Source: Macquaria australasica
Lineage: Eukaryota; Chordata; Actinopteri; Centrarchiformes; Percichthyidae
NCBI GenBank assembly: GCA_005408345.1
Contig: SEMN01001325.1
Location: 1 to 64,000, forward strand
DNA: 64,000 bases
Direction of reading: 5' to 3'
Part shown: positions 35,568 through 47,134 of the stretch, one piece after another
Layout of the letters: the number at the start of each line of letters is the position of its first letter
Position numbering within the stretch: position 1 is the stretch's first letter
Translations under genes and position numbers: made by a program
The notes under the pieces: generated by a model
The model's database searches: none
Told to the model about the DNA's origin: nothing
Seen by the model: the letters and a program-made list of their open reading frames with translations, nothing else

Positions 35568-36218
35568 TCAATCCAACACCTTACCAATATCTGGATCGGC
35601 CTGTTGCAGTTCTTTCATTCCAGTCCCATCATGTGAAAGCGCATGCATGAAAGATAAGTCATCCGACTCACTGTTTATTTCCACACGCTGCCCCCCTGTG
35701 GTGAGGTCCGAGGCCTGGGGGTTCACAATGGGTGGCTGAGACAACAAAGTTTCTGTCTGGGGAACACTTGACTCCCTGTCCGAGTCGATGGCATTCACCT
35801 GGGTGGTCACTTCCCGTGAGGTGTCATTTACTGCACAGGGCTCAGGATCATGAGGTTGGCATGAGAGAGCATCAGCATTATTATGCTGTTGTCCATCTTT
35901 GTGCTGTATGGCCCAGTTGAATGGATCCAGTTCCAATATCCATCTCGCTCTTTTTCCTGTGCGATCCTTGTCAATAGCCATGCCACGGAGGCCCAATAAA
36001 GGCTTATGATCCGTTATGATGGTGAATGCAGCTGATCCGATGTAGTGTCTGAATTGGCGTACAGCCCACACTATAGCCCACAGCTCTCTGTCAAATGTGG
36101 ACCAGCACCTTTCAGTGGTAGTCAGTGACTGACTAGCATACACCACCACTCTCTCTAGTCCTTCCCTGTCTTGAGCCAGCACGGCCCCCACTGCTTCCAT
36201 GGAGGCATCCATGTACAC
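35568..36218 (-). pseudogene. Ty3/gypsy RNase H domain
   Basis: Opens with MYMDAS (first catalytic Asp), then FDRELWAIVWAV (Glu) and ITDHKPL (Asp), the tethered RNase H of Ty3/gypsy. The following linker runs to a stop near 35568, which breaks the link to integrase. Confidence 0.85.
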
Positions 36219-36272
36219 AGGGGATGTTGAAGTCAGGCATGGTGACAGCTGGGGCAGATGAGAGTACCCCTT

Positions 36273-37175
36273 TCAGATGCTCAAATGCTGCATTACATTC
36301 AGTTGAAGAGGAGCTGCACGCTGGGCTAAGTCTTTAACAAAACATCTATAGTAAGAGCGTAGACCCACAAACGCTCTCACTTCAGTTGGGTTCCGTGGCG
36401 TAGTGCAGGTTCTGACTTTGTCTGTGTTTTGAGGGTCTGGCTGCAGGCCGTGGTGAGAAACAATATGCCCCAGAAATATCACATGATCTTGAGCCAGATG
36501 GCACTTCTTTGGGTTTAGCCTGAGACCAGCTGCCTGGATCCTGGAGAAAACTTCACACAAACTGGAGAGATGGTCCTCAAATGTGTGGCTGTATATCAGA
36601 ACATCATCCAGGTACACCATGCACACCTGCCATGGAAGCCCTCTGAGCACTAGCTCCATCATGCGTTGAAACATAGCAGGTGAGTTAGTAAGTCCCATAG
36701 GCATCGACCACCACTGGTAGAGGCCTCTGCCTGTCATGAAGGCCGTTTTCTCTCTGTCCTCCTCAGCAACCTCAACCTGCCAGTAGCCATTAGAGAAATT
36801 GAACGTGATGAACCACAGGGAGCCCGCTAAGGCATCCAAGGTATCATCCACCCTGGAAAGGGGATGAGAGTCTTTCACTGTTATCCTGTTCAAGCGACGA
36901 TAGTCAATGCAAAATCTCCATTCATCATTCTTCTTCTTTACCAGGATGACAGGTGAGGCTCAGGGGCTGCAGCTCTCCTCAATTACTCCATCAGCTAACA
37001 GGGCCGCCACCTGTCTGTCTATTTCTTCTCTCTTTTCTGGTGAGGTCCGGTAGGTGTGCTGTCGCAGGGGAGGATGATCACCGATTTTAATGTGATGTCT
37101 GATAAGTGTGCATTTGCCAGTCACCCCTTTCGATGTGCTAAATATCTCCTTGTGTTCTTTCAGCAAAGTAGCCAA
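36273..37175 (-). pseudogene. Ty3/gypsy reverse transcriptase, inactive
   Basis: The N-terminal part (37175-36960: TYRTSPEKREEID, DGVIEESCSP) is separated by one TGA stop near 36958 from the main RT frame. That frame gives VKKKNDEWRFCIDYRRLN, FITFNFSNGYWQ (motif A), PMGLTNSPAMFQ and YLDDVLIYS (motif C). In motif A the catalytic Asp is replaced by Asn, so the enzyme would be dead even without the stop. LGHIVSHHGL and VRAFVGL mark the connection region. Confidence 0.9.
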
Positions 37176-37720
37176 GCAGTGTCATGGCAGTAGCAATGGA
37201 AACATTAGAACACTCAGGAATCAAGTCTGTGCCACTCAAAAGTGGAATGCTAGCGTCCCACAACTGCAGTCTGGCACGGGCAAAATCCAAGAGGGCATAA
37301 TTAGCGACAAGAAAGTCCTGGCCCAGCAATGCTGCTTGTGTAGACCCCCTGAGTACGTAGACAACATGCTGCCAAGATTCATTACCCAGATGCAAAGTGG
37401 CCGCTTTGGTGCCCAATGTGTCAAGCATCTGGCAATTCACAGCATGTGCGTCAATAAAGTCAGCATTTAGGGGCTGCAACAGACATGCGGAAATCAGCAC
37501 TGATAAAAGACTGTGTTGATCCTGCATCCACCTGTATGTTGATTTCAGTCCCTTCAATGCTTCCCCTCACATATGAGGTACGTTGCCACCCTGGTGTGTC
37601 CTGTATCAGTGCATTACTTGTTGTAGCTGGTGTTTGGGCCACAACATCAGCTACATCTCTTTTCCCGACTGGGTTGCTGGGTTCTCTCTCTTGGGGGAGA
37701 GAAAACGCACTTCTCGCCAC
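37138..37720 (-). pseudogene. Ty3/gypsy aspartic protease region
   Basis: The minus frame 37720-37460 holds a retropepsin-like active site, VDAGSTQSFI, in place of the more usual D-S/T-G followed by hydrophobics. A frame change near 37500 leads into the frame 37557-37138, which contains LLGQDFLVANYALLDF-like sequence (the second half of retropepsins). Assignment is by motif. Confidence 0.75.
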
Positions 37721-37887
37721 CTTGGTGTTTCATCATTAAAGGGGCCCCTGGCAGGTCTAGGGCTCCGCCAATTTGGAGGGCAGGATCGGATATCGTAGGG
37801 CACCCGATAATCCTGTTTTCCCCCGGGGTCTTCCTCTGCTCCCCGTTTACGCCAGGCATGGTCAGGAGACTGTGCTCTCTGTTTACT

Positions 37888-38469
37888 CTATGGGCAACGT
37901 GACTGGCAGCCCTGCTCCCCGCAAGCACACTGACACTGACCTCCATGCACTGGATGAGAGGGTTTCCGTTCATCTCTCCAGCCACTGGATCTCAGTCGGT
38001 TGTTTTCCTCTGCCATTTGTCTCATTTCCATCCTCATTTCCCTCATGTCCTCTGTTAGTCTGTCCATGGCTCTGTACAAACCACCTCCATCAGATATGGA
38101 ATGCACCATTGCTGCTGTATCGCTTCCAATTGAAGGCTGGCGTACATGAGTGTTGACATAGTCCATCTTTAGAGTCTCTCTGGCCATCTCACATCGGCCG
38201 GCGATTACCAGGGCTTCTTCCAAATCAGTAGCCTCCTGTTCATGACATTTAGCTCTCAGAGCTGGGTCTAGTCCAGATAGAAATCTGCGAAATTCCTCCT
38301 CTCTTTGGGCTACATCACCGTAGCCTGGGAATGCTTCTTGCACTAGCTTGCTTATTTCTGCTGCATACACCTCCAAACTCTCACCTGGAGCATGGAGATG
38401 GGCAGAGAGGTTCGCTCTGAAACAGTCCAAAAAATGTCCTTGTCCAAAAGCATCCAATTTCTCCTTCAT
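37888..38469 (-). pseudogene. Ty3/gypsy gag-like protein
   Basis: The frame opens MKEKLDAFGQ and contains the retrotransposon-gag segment (FRANLSAHLHAPGESLEVY, FRRFLSGLDPALRAKCHE), then a Cys-rich end (CQCACGEQGC). That end does not fit a clean CCHC zinc knuckle. The frame runs on past 37888 in a broken state towards the protease. Confidence 0.75.
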
Positions 38470-38947
38470 TGCAGAATAGTCAGCCGTGTTGGCAAAATCC
38501 TAGCCAGTTCATAATCATAGTCACCTCTGGTGCCTCCCACCAGCGCCTTCACAGCTACTTCATATCATCTGGCCCAGCAGAGAAAACTTTGTTTTTCCTC
38601 TCCAGCAAAGGGCAGGGGAAGTTCAATCTTGACGTTGCTGGCAAAAGCCTTTTCCCCACATCGCTCCCGGTAGTCCAGCGGGTCCTCGTCGTACATCCAC
38701 ATTTTGCAGTTTGTCTTATTCATTTATTTTTTTTATTTTTTATTTTGCTCTCTAACGATGAAGTCCCCATGCAAGACGCGGCACTGAATGTCCGGATCGT
38801 GCTAGCTGACTGTACAAAGTTAAGCTAAGCAGTGTTAGCCGTCGCTAGCTAATTAGCCGAAACTCCGCAAACTGCCTTGCCTGTCTTCCACAACACACTT
38901 ATCTTATTTATCTTATTATCATTAGAAAATCCCACCACTGCCACCAA

Positions 38948-39134
38948 TGTAGCCGAGGATTTTGGGTGTGCCTATACTTAATATGAATAATAAAATAAAA
39001 ACACGAAGGCTCCTTAGTCTGAACTGGGAGGGCCACGCTTTACTGCATTCTCACACACATTAACAAAGGCAGCGCTAAAACAGATCCACAACTTCCGTTC
39101 TTACCCTTCACAATAAAAAACCCAGACATTTACA
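38948..39134 (-). repeat. Probable 5' LTR of the Ty3/gypsy element
   Basis: The minus strand reads from TGTAAATG (39134) to GGCTACA (38948), a TGT...ACA-type boundary of about 187 bp. The inner end is secure because the primer-binding-like sequence follows. The outer end is uncertain since no partner LTR is available for comparison. Confidence 0.5.
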
Positions 39135-39211
39135 CTGTATAGCAGGCTACCAGGGAACTTAAATTCAATTAGCAGACCACTCAGTAAAATAGTTTACACA
39201 TATATATACTC

Positions 39212-39243
39212 TGTGTGTGTGTGTGTGTGTGTGCGCGCGCGCG
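39212..39243. repeat. (TG)n(CG)n tract
   Basis: About ten TG units run directly into five to six GC units. Alternating purine-pyrimidine of this kind is prone to the Z-DNA form. Confidence 0.95.
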
Positions 39244-39249
39244 TTTTAA

Positions 39250-39375
39250 AGATTTCAGTCTTCACTAGGAACCAGTGTGCTTGGAGCTGTGAGCCACAGA
39301 TGTGGTAAGTCAAAATGTATTGAGAGATGGACTAGCAAATTGTTGGTTTAGAACTTTTCATGGAGTTTGTTGAAG
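39250..39375. repeat. Unnamed dispersed repeat, copy 2
   Basis: Same-orientation match to 19390-19530: AGTCTTCA, then CCAGTG, GAGCCACAGA, GTAAGTCAAAA, AAATTGTTGGTTT, CTTTTCATGGA in the same order. Confidence 0.65.
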
Positions 39376-39379
39376 ATAA

Positions 39380-42011
39380 GAAAAATATAGAATAATTCTA
39401 GCTTTATCCTTTGAAGATCATGTGCCAGTATGACACATCAGCTATCAGCAGCTTAAATCCTAAGTATCAGTGTAGGTATTCAAAACCCTGTGCCAGTCCA
39501 GCCCTAAACATGCAGACAATACTATCTTTGTTATTTATTACATGTAAGTTCAGATTTCATCTTCAGACAGTACCAAAAGGAAAACAGTAGAATTGTAAAA
39601 CCCTTCTGAAGTGCTGGGTGAAGGTTATCCAAACCCACCTGCTGTAAGAAACAAATATGATAAAAGAAAATGGAAAAGTATAAATGAAGTGGCCTTTTCA
39701 TTTTCTGAGAAGCACCATTACTGAGGCTGCTGGTAGAAAGGGTGTCATGGTCCTCCTTCAAATGAGTGGGCTGAGCTGCTAAGTGCCATTAAGCGTGGTA
39801 TTTGAAATAAGGATGACACATTAGTATTGCATTCACATGTAGACAGTCCTAGTACTAGCATTCAATACATGCATTGACATGTTGGGCCAGATCTCCTTGA
39901 GTAAATATGACAACAAGATGAGCATCATTACTTTTAGTCAGTGTGTCAAGCTGAGTGGACTATTTAGCAAATGGGATCACTTTTTGTACTGTACAGCTAA
40001 TTGAGTTATAATTACACTGAAAGCCCATTACCTCCATCAGACAGCATGTACTTTACAGCCCTGCTCAGAGAGGAGTGCGTTGATGATGACTGAAGGTTTC
40101 ATACTGAGCAGGTGCCTGTGTGAACTTTATTCTTTGGACTTCAAAGCCTAAACCTTCTAGACTGTGTGGGCACACAGCATAAACATAATGAAATGTGACC
40201 CATGAGTCATGATTAATAAAGGACATGACACAAACAGTAATTATGTTATCACAGTAATTTTAACTTTACCACTAGGGGGTACCAAAGTTGGAAAGTTCAA
40301 AATTCTCAGAAAGTTATTGTATGCTTTTCTGCAGAACACAGGGTGACTTTCTCATTTCTCGTAAGGGTCATACATAAACACACACACACACACAAAATTA
40401 ACATTAAAGCTGTACTGAAATTATATTTGAAAAGCAAGGCTCCTGTGCTGCACTTTACACTGACTCTGTGCAGCTACCTACATAGCAATTTGCAAATAGT
40501 GTAATTTCTAACTATTTGCATGTTTTATAATCAATCACAATCTGTTCCGATTACCAGGTGACATTACTTTTGCAAAGACCTACATGAATAATGTGGACAT
40601 TGTTAACAGTAGCTAGATCACTATAGAGACTAGCATTTCTATAACACACAGGCAGAACATACTGACCAATCACAGTTCCTGCAGTCCCCACATGGTATCT
40701 CCGTAACAGCTGTAGCCCCGACTTGTAGTTATATATTTGAGGAAGCGAGCATCAGCTACGACGTACTCTATGGCATAACCTCACAGCCAACGCACATAGT
40801 CACCAAAGATATGGTGTAACCCCTTAAAGCAGAAGTATAAATCCAGCTGTAGCCTTCTTTACACCTGCTACCTTTGTGGCCTTGTGTAATCCCTAGCTCC
40901 CAGTGTAAAGTAGGTGTGAATGGGCCTACAAATACATAGCACTAACATCCAAAAGATATTTTGTGGCTCTTCAACAATCCGCCAAAACGCCTTCTTTTAA
41001 TACACAAAAACTCCTTCTTGTAAAACTCAACAGGGTAAACAGAGCACTGAACATCAAACTACAGTAACATAACACAACCCAGCAAATTCAAATCTGATGA
41101 CTCTAAAATGTTGACAATTGGAACAACACGTCTGGCACAAAGTTCAGAAAAGCTCAGCAACCATCTGCAGCTTGGGCCGATAGGGTTTGAACAGGCAGCC
41201 TGATTGGCCTGGACAGAGCCAGAACACACACACATACAGCACTGTGTGACAAAGGGTACTGTTGAAGTACCAGCCCACATGGCAGGTCCACTCTGTCTCC
41301 AGCTGGTGTCTAAGGCAGTGCATTGTCCATGGAGACTGAATAGCCGGAACCAGTACTTGATCAGCATTTTCATGATGCCACATGTGACAGCGGTCAGTTT
41401 CATTGGGGGATCAAAAGCTAAAAAAGAAAAGTTTTCTTGTGACAGCCTCACAGTTCTCTGTTCAGAAATCTATCATCAGAGAGCCATGCTAAAATGAAAC
41501 TAATGACGGGAGTCAGTAACACTGGGTGTAATTGGAGGCCTGAGGAGCAGTCAGCTGAGTCCTAGAGCTTTAAAGCAGGCGTCAGGTCAGAACAAAGTGA
41601 GCTGGGCCAGGCTTTGTTGCTTTTCTTCTCAGAAACCATCAGTCCTCTGATAGGAGGCCTGTTAATCGCAGCCAATTAGCTCTTAAAGCCTTGGGGATGG
41701 AGAAAGAAACAAGCAACTGATGCTGTTTTATGACGGCTTCACTGTACAGGCTGACGGCTGCTGCACTACATTAGCTGCACTTTGTAATAGCATAATTGCT
41801 ATCAGTCAGTCGAGACCTGTCCATCCCTGCATGTGCTGTCACAGAGGAGTCACAGGCTTTTCATTTATAACCACAGTTTTCACTAAAGACTAATTGCTGC
41901 TGAAGGTAGAAAATACTGAGAACTGTTGACAGTGAGGCTTGTGGTGTATTCAGAGTAAGTAAGTTTTATTGAAGTAATTTTTTAATTCTTTGAGCACCAC
42001 AAACCAAAGGG
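39380..42011. other. Intergenic stretch, no gene seen
   Basis: Short CA tract near 40379-40395. The 130-codon minus frame and overlapping frames at 41059-41497 show no family motif and overlap each other on both strands, which argues against a real gene. Confidence 0.4.
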
Positions 42012-42155
42012 AGTACAAAGACGTGAATCACCGTGCAGTGGCTTGGCTTGTATCGCTCTTCAAGCTGGGATTGCTGGTTAGTATGTGACACTCCCACACC
42101 GCCACACAACCCTGTGTTGAATCGCCGCAACGCCTGATTCTGTCTGAAAGCGGCC
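42012..42155 (+). mobile_element. PIF/Harbinger-like MITE, right-end fragment
   Basis: About 85% identical by eye to 62763-62904. It ends in the inverted-repeat sequence CGCCTGATTCTGTCTGAAAG then CGGCC, followed by TAA, the typical Harbinger target. The translation AAGTACAAAGACGTGAATC... gives KYKDVN...VAWL...FKLGLL, resembling a MADF/Myb-SANT-like domain. Confidence 0.65.
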
Positions 42156-42706
42156 TAAGTCAGGCCTATGTTCAGAATTAGTTTTAGGAAAATTCTTTTT
42201 CATAAAGGAGGTTTAAAAAAAGTCTGACCTAAGTTACCATGGAAATTTATCGTTCCAGACTAATCTGGTCCTGGTCAGGTTAGTTTGCATCACCTCAAGC
42301 TTCACGAGTGATACAATCAATCAGACAGACTGAAATACAGTTCCTCCCTGAAGGTTCCCCTTTACTGCTACACTGTGAACATGAGCCAGTTTACAGTTTA
42401 CATCAAATTAATCACATTTTGACATGGGCTGCACTTATTGTGTAATTCAAATCTGGGCTCATATCTTTTTTAGTCTAAAGATCTGCACAGTATTCCAGTC
42501 AACATCTGTAGTCATAAATTCACTGCAATTAAAATAAACAACAGCCCATGGCTGTAGCCTCATAGTAAGAAACATTTTTACAATTTGTTCTCCCTTTAAG
42601 TGCAACTTAAATGAAATGACAGAAACATAAAAAGAGGGGCAGACAGCAATTTTAAATTCAAGCTGTATTTCCATCATATGGAGGCTGTTATATCAGTTAT
42701 ACAAAC

Positions 42707-42925
42707 CATAGATTGTATATAAAGATGATCGACATGACAGCTCCCCAAAAGTGAAGCCAAAACATCTGAATCGCCCCCTGGTGGCTGGCTGCAGTATAGG
42801 TCATAAACCCCGCCTCCTCCATGTTAGCAGACAGCACATGGGCCAAACTGAAAAATCAAATTACACATCAAATACAAATTTCCCAAAAATGGTTTCTGTC
42901 ATTTTAGGTAGTTCTTATCACAGTG
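42707..42925 (+). mobile_element. hAT-type MITE half copy (CATAGACTGTATATAAAG family)
   Basis: Starts CATAGATTGTATATAAAG and continues through AAAAGTGAAGCCAAAACATC and CCATGTTAGCAGACAG to GGTTTCTGTCATTTTAGGTA. It is the reverse complement of the right half of the complete element at 47135-47646. No target duplication. Confidence 0.8.
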
Positions 42926-42949
42926 GTTCCAAGAAAATTCACATTTCTC

Positions 42950-43022
42950 ACATGGGACTGGAACCCATGATGGAATGATAACAGCAGCAGTGCTGCAACA
43001 AACTGAGCTAACAGTTCGAGGT
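42950..43022 (-). mobile_element. tRNA-like SINE head
   Basis: The minus strand reads TAGCTCAGTTTG (A-box-like, 43010-42999), then about 35 bases later GGGTTCCAGTCCC (B-box-like, 42966-42954). The spacing and order are those of a tRNA-derived internal promoter. No intact cloverleaf was seen, so this is a SINE relic. Confidence 0.5.
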
Positions 43023-43769
43023 GTTGAGCTCATCTCTACTTGTGTCAAGCCTTGAACTCACAGCTGGTCCACATCATGCTGCCAAAAGTTATTTTGCTTT
43101 GTTAATTGCAGTGGGCCTGTTCAATGTATTTATATTGTGCTGCTCTGTGGCTGCAAACATTGTAGTTTTGTCTTCACAAGTCTTGATTCAGTCTGATCTG
43201 ATTTGATTTACCTGATCCTGGTTCAGTTTGTTTGGCTCATTCAAGACAGGCTTTTCACTACAAGCCCTGCTTTTCTGAGCCTCCTTTATGAAACATCAGT
43301 TGTTGGCATTAAGCTGGATGTAGTTACTTGTACACCATTGTGTGAAGAGGGAAATGGAGTGTCGGTCAGTAGTGTTATGGTTGCCTGATATCAGACAGAA
43401 TTGTGAACTCGTTACACTCCATTTCCATCTTCAGTCTGACATTGCCTCAAGTCTAACCGATTGCCGTCGGGGGGCCTGAATCTAACGTCATTTAAGTTGA
43501 CGCTGATGCGTAGCCATGCCAACATACTGGCTTTACCAGGGTTTTAAGAGTGGAGTGGAGTGGAGTAAAAACAAACTGCGATGTCAGGTGATACTGAGAA
43601 GACATGCCGTCTATGAAGAATCAGTCAACTCGGTGGAGTGGGCGGATTCAAAGGTCTGGATCCAGGCAGTGACAAAAGCTTGACAACAGTGTTAGTCCAG
43701 CCCATGGCGCTGATTGGATAATTGTTAGACCCCCTGTGGCACTCATTAGATAATCAATAATAAAATAGT

Positions 43770-43940
43770 AATAAAATGACAGAAACCATCGTTGGGAAAG
43801 ATTTATTTGACGTGTACTTTGACTTTTTAGTTTGGCCCATGTACCATCTGCTAACATGGGGGCCACCAGGGGACGATCGAGATGTTTTGGCTTCACTTTT
43901 GGAGAGCTGTCATTTCGTCCATCTTTATATACAGTCTATA
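43770..43940 (-). mobile_element. hAT-type MITE half copy (CATAGACTGTATATAAAG family)
   Basis: Matches the right half of 47135-47646: ATGACAGAAACCATCGTTGG, GTGTACTTTGAC, GTTTTGGCTTCACTTTTGG, ending CATCTTTATATACAGTCTAT at about 43938. The flank GTCTGGACCCAGGCA is repeated near 43656 (GTCTGGATCCAGGCA), which may mark the other side of this insertion. Confidence 0.75.
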
Positions 43941-43944
43941 GTCT

Positions 43945-45480
43945 GGACCCAGGCAAGCGTTATGGTAGAAAACGTGTAAAAGGTTTTGATACATTTGGAT
44001 GTGAGTTTAGGTGGTCAGTATTGAAAACTGTGTGTAACTGAAAACAAAAATAACAGTGTTTGTGTTCTGTGAGAGGAGCAGGATAATATGTTGTTCTGGA
44101 CTATATTTGTTGACCTGAACTCTGAACTGTGGCGCCACTTTATTCCTCACAGCACGTGGTCTCCTGAGGCCCCGTGGTCAGACAGATTACTCGCAGCTTT
44201 CATATCTAGTCCCATATGCACGCTGTGAACACGGAGCGCTGCCCGAACATGACAGAAATATGAAGGGAGGATCGAGATGGGTGGAAAATAATAAAGTTGT
44301 GTTGAGTGTGTAACTGGAGGTAAACAGGCAGCAGTTTTGATGGGCACACAGGGTTGTTTTTTCTCTCTGTGGTTTAAATGCTGTTGTCAGTGTTTGGAGG
44401 AGATTCACAGCAGCATGATTTAAGATAGACCTGTCAGCATGGAGACACACAGACTGCAGACAAGCATGCAGCTATGCTCTGCCAACCACAATGCACACAC
44501 ACATACACACACTGCATAACGTCTCAGTGGCTTATGCAAATTGAACACTATCTCACACACACACACACACTCTCTGACATACACAGCACAGCAGAGTGTC
44601 TCGGTGATGGTTTCTGTGCCCGAGGCAAGGCGCTGTAAAGAGACCAAATGCCATTTGAACTCTATTTACAACACTTGAGTTGGGACTTTTTCAAATAAAC
44701 ACCATCTCGACAGTTATCAGCTAATGGCAGTCAGGCAGGAGATGTGGAGTGGAGCCAGACGAAAGCAGCATGTAGATGCAGAATGAAGACATCCTGAGAA
44801 TGAAGTGTTCCTCTCTCCCCTCCCTGTGAGTCCATCACGAATGCTGCAGAGCTTCACAAATGTCAGAGGGGAATTTAAGGGGCTAATTGGAGTGCATGTC
44901 ATGTCAGGAATGGATATGGGAAACTATTTCTTTTCAAATCACCAACCAGTTTGTTCAAGAGCTGAGACTGAAGAAAGGTGCCAAGCAGAAGAGATGCCAG
45001 TTTGTGTTTTATGAGAAAAACAGATCTGAGCTTTGGCATTCCATGCATACTTGATAGTCTTTGGACAGGTTTTGATGGCTTATGTAGAGCTGATATAGGC
45101 TGAGTAGGAAGATGATATGCTGCAGGACATATAAAGAATTTAAGCTATATTTTGAGAACATCACTGACGCTGTTGAGGTGAAAAGTTAAAAGTTAAGAAC
45201 TAACATCCAGTACCTGCTCAGACATAGTTTTACCTTTTTCTCGTCTTCCCTGTATGTTACCAGTCAGAGATGTTTGTCTTCCAGACAATGACAGACTGGC
45301 CATCTGGAACACTGGGAGATTTCCCGTTGGGTCGCAGGACAATTGGGGCCGTCGCAACACAAAATATTTTTTTGTTTTGTAAATAACCAAGTGCTGTGTG
45401 TCTGACTGGCCCAGGTGAGTTGTCTGCCAGCCCACTGCGGTTGGGTATTACATCTGTCAGCCTCTCTCTCGCAGCCAATT
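43945..45480. other. Intergenic stretch, no gene seen
   Basis: Short CA tracts near 44494-44515 and 44554-44570. No conserved exon. Confidence 0.4.
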
Positions 45481-45489
45481 ACTTTTGGT

Positions 45490-45680
45490 CCAGTCCATTC
45501 TAAGGCTACATCCACACTAATATGTTTTTGAAACACATATCTTTTGCTACGTTTACGCCTAGTGTCCACACTACTCCGGCGTTTTCAAACCCCTAAAATT
45601 ACTTTTTTAAACGTTTAGTTTGAAAACTCTGGGATTGCGTTTTTTTTTTACTGGCAGAAACGGAGACTTTTGAAAACGAC
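45490..45680. mobile_element. Probable MITE end
   Basis: GGCTACATCCACACTAATAT, then CGTTTACGCCTAGTGTCCACACTA and repeated CGTTTTCAAA/TTTGAAAAC stretches resemble a common fish MITE family with GGCTACATCCACACT-type ends. The other terminus was not found. Confidence 0.45.
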
Positions 45681-45899
45681 AACCAGCAGTTAATTCAACA
45701 TGGATAACAAACTACAACAATTATTTTCAGTAACAGTTCCACCTGGTCGTCAGTCCAAGCAGAGAAATCTCTGCTCTTACTTTTCACCATTGCTGTTCTT
45801 TGTTCGTAGTATTTTCTACAGCTAAGATGGTGGGATGGATAGAGTCACGGGGATGGTATCAGGGCTCTCCCTTTGACCTTAAAAGCGACAGTAAAACTC

Positions 45900-47060
45900 A
45901 TTCAGGTCGCCAGGCACAAGTCGTTAATGGAGTGGGGGGCTTTAGGTTTGTAGTTTGTAATCTGCCTGAGCCCCCTCCAGACAAAAGCAGAGTCATTGGC
46001 TGAGAACTGGTGTTGGAGTTTCTTGGAGTACTGTTGTTTAACTTCTCTCACCACCTTGCTAAACCTATATTTTGACTCTTTACACCTGGCCCTGTCCCCA
46101 CTCATAAACGCTTCTTTCGTTTCCAACCTTAGCTGTCTGAGTTTGTCATTGTTGTAGGTCACCCTGGTCCGTGATGGTACACAGCAGTCCTCACAGAAGC
46201 TGATGTATTTTGTCACAGCCTCTGTGAACTCATCCAGACTGTTGGCAGCAGTCCTGAAAACATCCCAGTCAGTAAAGTCCAAGCACGCACGAAGATCCTC
46301 TATGGCTTCACTGGTCCTTCTTTGATGTCCTCACAACAGGTTTAGAGAGCTTTAATTTCTGCCTGTATGTAGGAATCAGGTGGACCATGATATGGTCAGT
46401 GTCCCAGTGTAGCGTGGGGGACGGCGTGATAGACACTGCTGACTGTAGTGTAACAGTAATCCAGAACATTCTCCTCTCTGGTCAGGCATTTAATAAACTG
46501 TCTGTATTTTGGGAGTTCGTGGGTGAGATTACCTTTGTTAAAGTCACCAAGGACAATAACTAAGGAGTCCGGGTTTGTCCGCTCCACACACAGTATCTGG
46601 TTGGCGAGCATGCACTGTGCCTCCTGCACGTTTGCCTGCGGTGGACTATAAACACCGACCAGAATGAATGAAACAAACTCACGGGGGGAGTAGAAGAGTT
46701 TGCAGTTGATGAAGAATGATTCCAGATCAGGAGAACAGTACTGTTGAATCATTGTCACATCGTTACACCAGCCACTGTTAGTGTAAAAACAGATACCCTT
46801 TTGTTTTGCCTGAGAGTTCTGTGTCGTGATCCGCTCTGAAAAGTTGGAATCTTGCCAGCTGCAGCGCAGAGTCTGGTACTGATCCACAAAGCCACATCTC
46901 CGTGAAACACAAAATGGAAGATGAAGAAACATCTGTTTTTCCCCACCAGTAGCTGAATTCATCCAGTTTATTACAAAGTGAATGGACATTGGAGAGAAAT
47001 ATTGCCAGTTTGAAGAACAGTTTTGTTTCGTAACTCTGTGACCTGTAATTACTCAGCACT
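45900..47060 (-). mobile_element. Rex1/CR1-like LINE, endonuclease and linker only
   Basis: Minus-strand AP-endonuclease sequence in broken frames: FLSNVHSLCNKLDE (about 47000), LCFTEMWLCGSVPDSALQL (about 46910), GICFYTNSGWCNDV (about 46790), FILVGVYSPPQANVQEA (about 46660) and VIVLGDFNKGNL (about 46560). These include the endonuclease GDFN motif. The linker to RT follows (46282-45902: DWDVFRTAANSLDEF, NDSAFVWRGLRQITNYKP). RT is missing from about 45900 on, so this copy has lost its 3' side, unlike the usual 5' truncation of LINEs. Confidence 0.88.
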
Positions 47061-47134
47061 GATTAGAGGGAGTTTGCTCCAGCATTCATTGAGCAGGAGG
47101 CAGCACCACAGACAGACTGCCAGTGCATCAAAAC

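Larger units (their letters stand above)
34785..39134 (-). mobile_element. Degenerate Ty3/gypsy LTR retrotransposon
   Basis: On the minus strand the order is LTR, gag, protease, reverse transcriptase, RNase H, integrase, which is the Ty3/gypsy order. Each domain sits in a separate frame with stops or shifts between, so no polyprotein can be made. The 5' LTR is identified by its end, CTCGGCTACA at 38948. TTGGTGGCAGTGGTGGG follows directly, where a primer-binding site is expected. The integrase C-terminus and the 3' LTR are missing; the left side is replaced by an LTR-like segment in the opposite orientation. Confidence 0.88.

Noticed and set aside
41059..41497. Overlapping ORFs of 79-130 codons on both strands
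   Set aside because: No conserved motif, no splice-site context, and open on both strands, as expected by chance in AC-rich DNA.
42707..43940. Single 1.23-kb MITE spanning the two inverted half copies
   Set aside because: Flanks ATACAAAC and GTCTGGAC do not match as a target duplication, so they are listed as separate partial copies, with the alternative noted.
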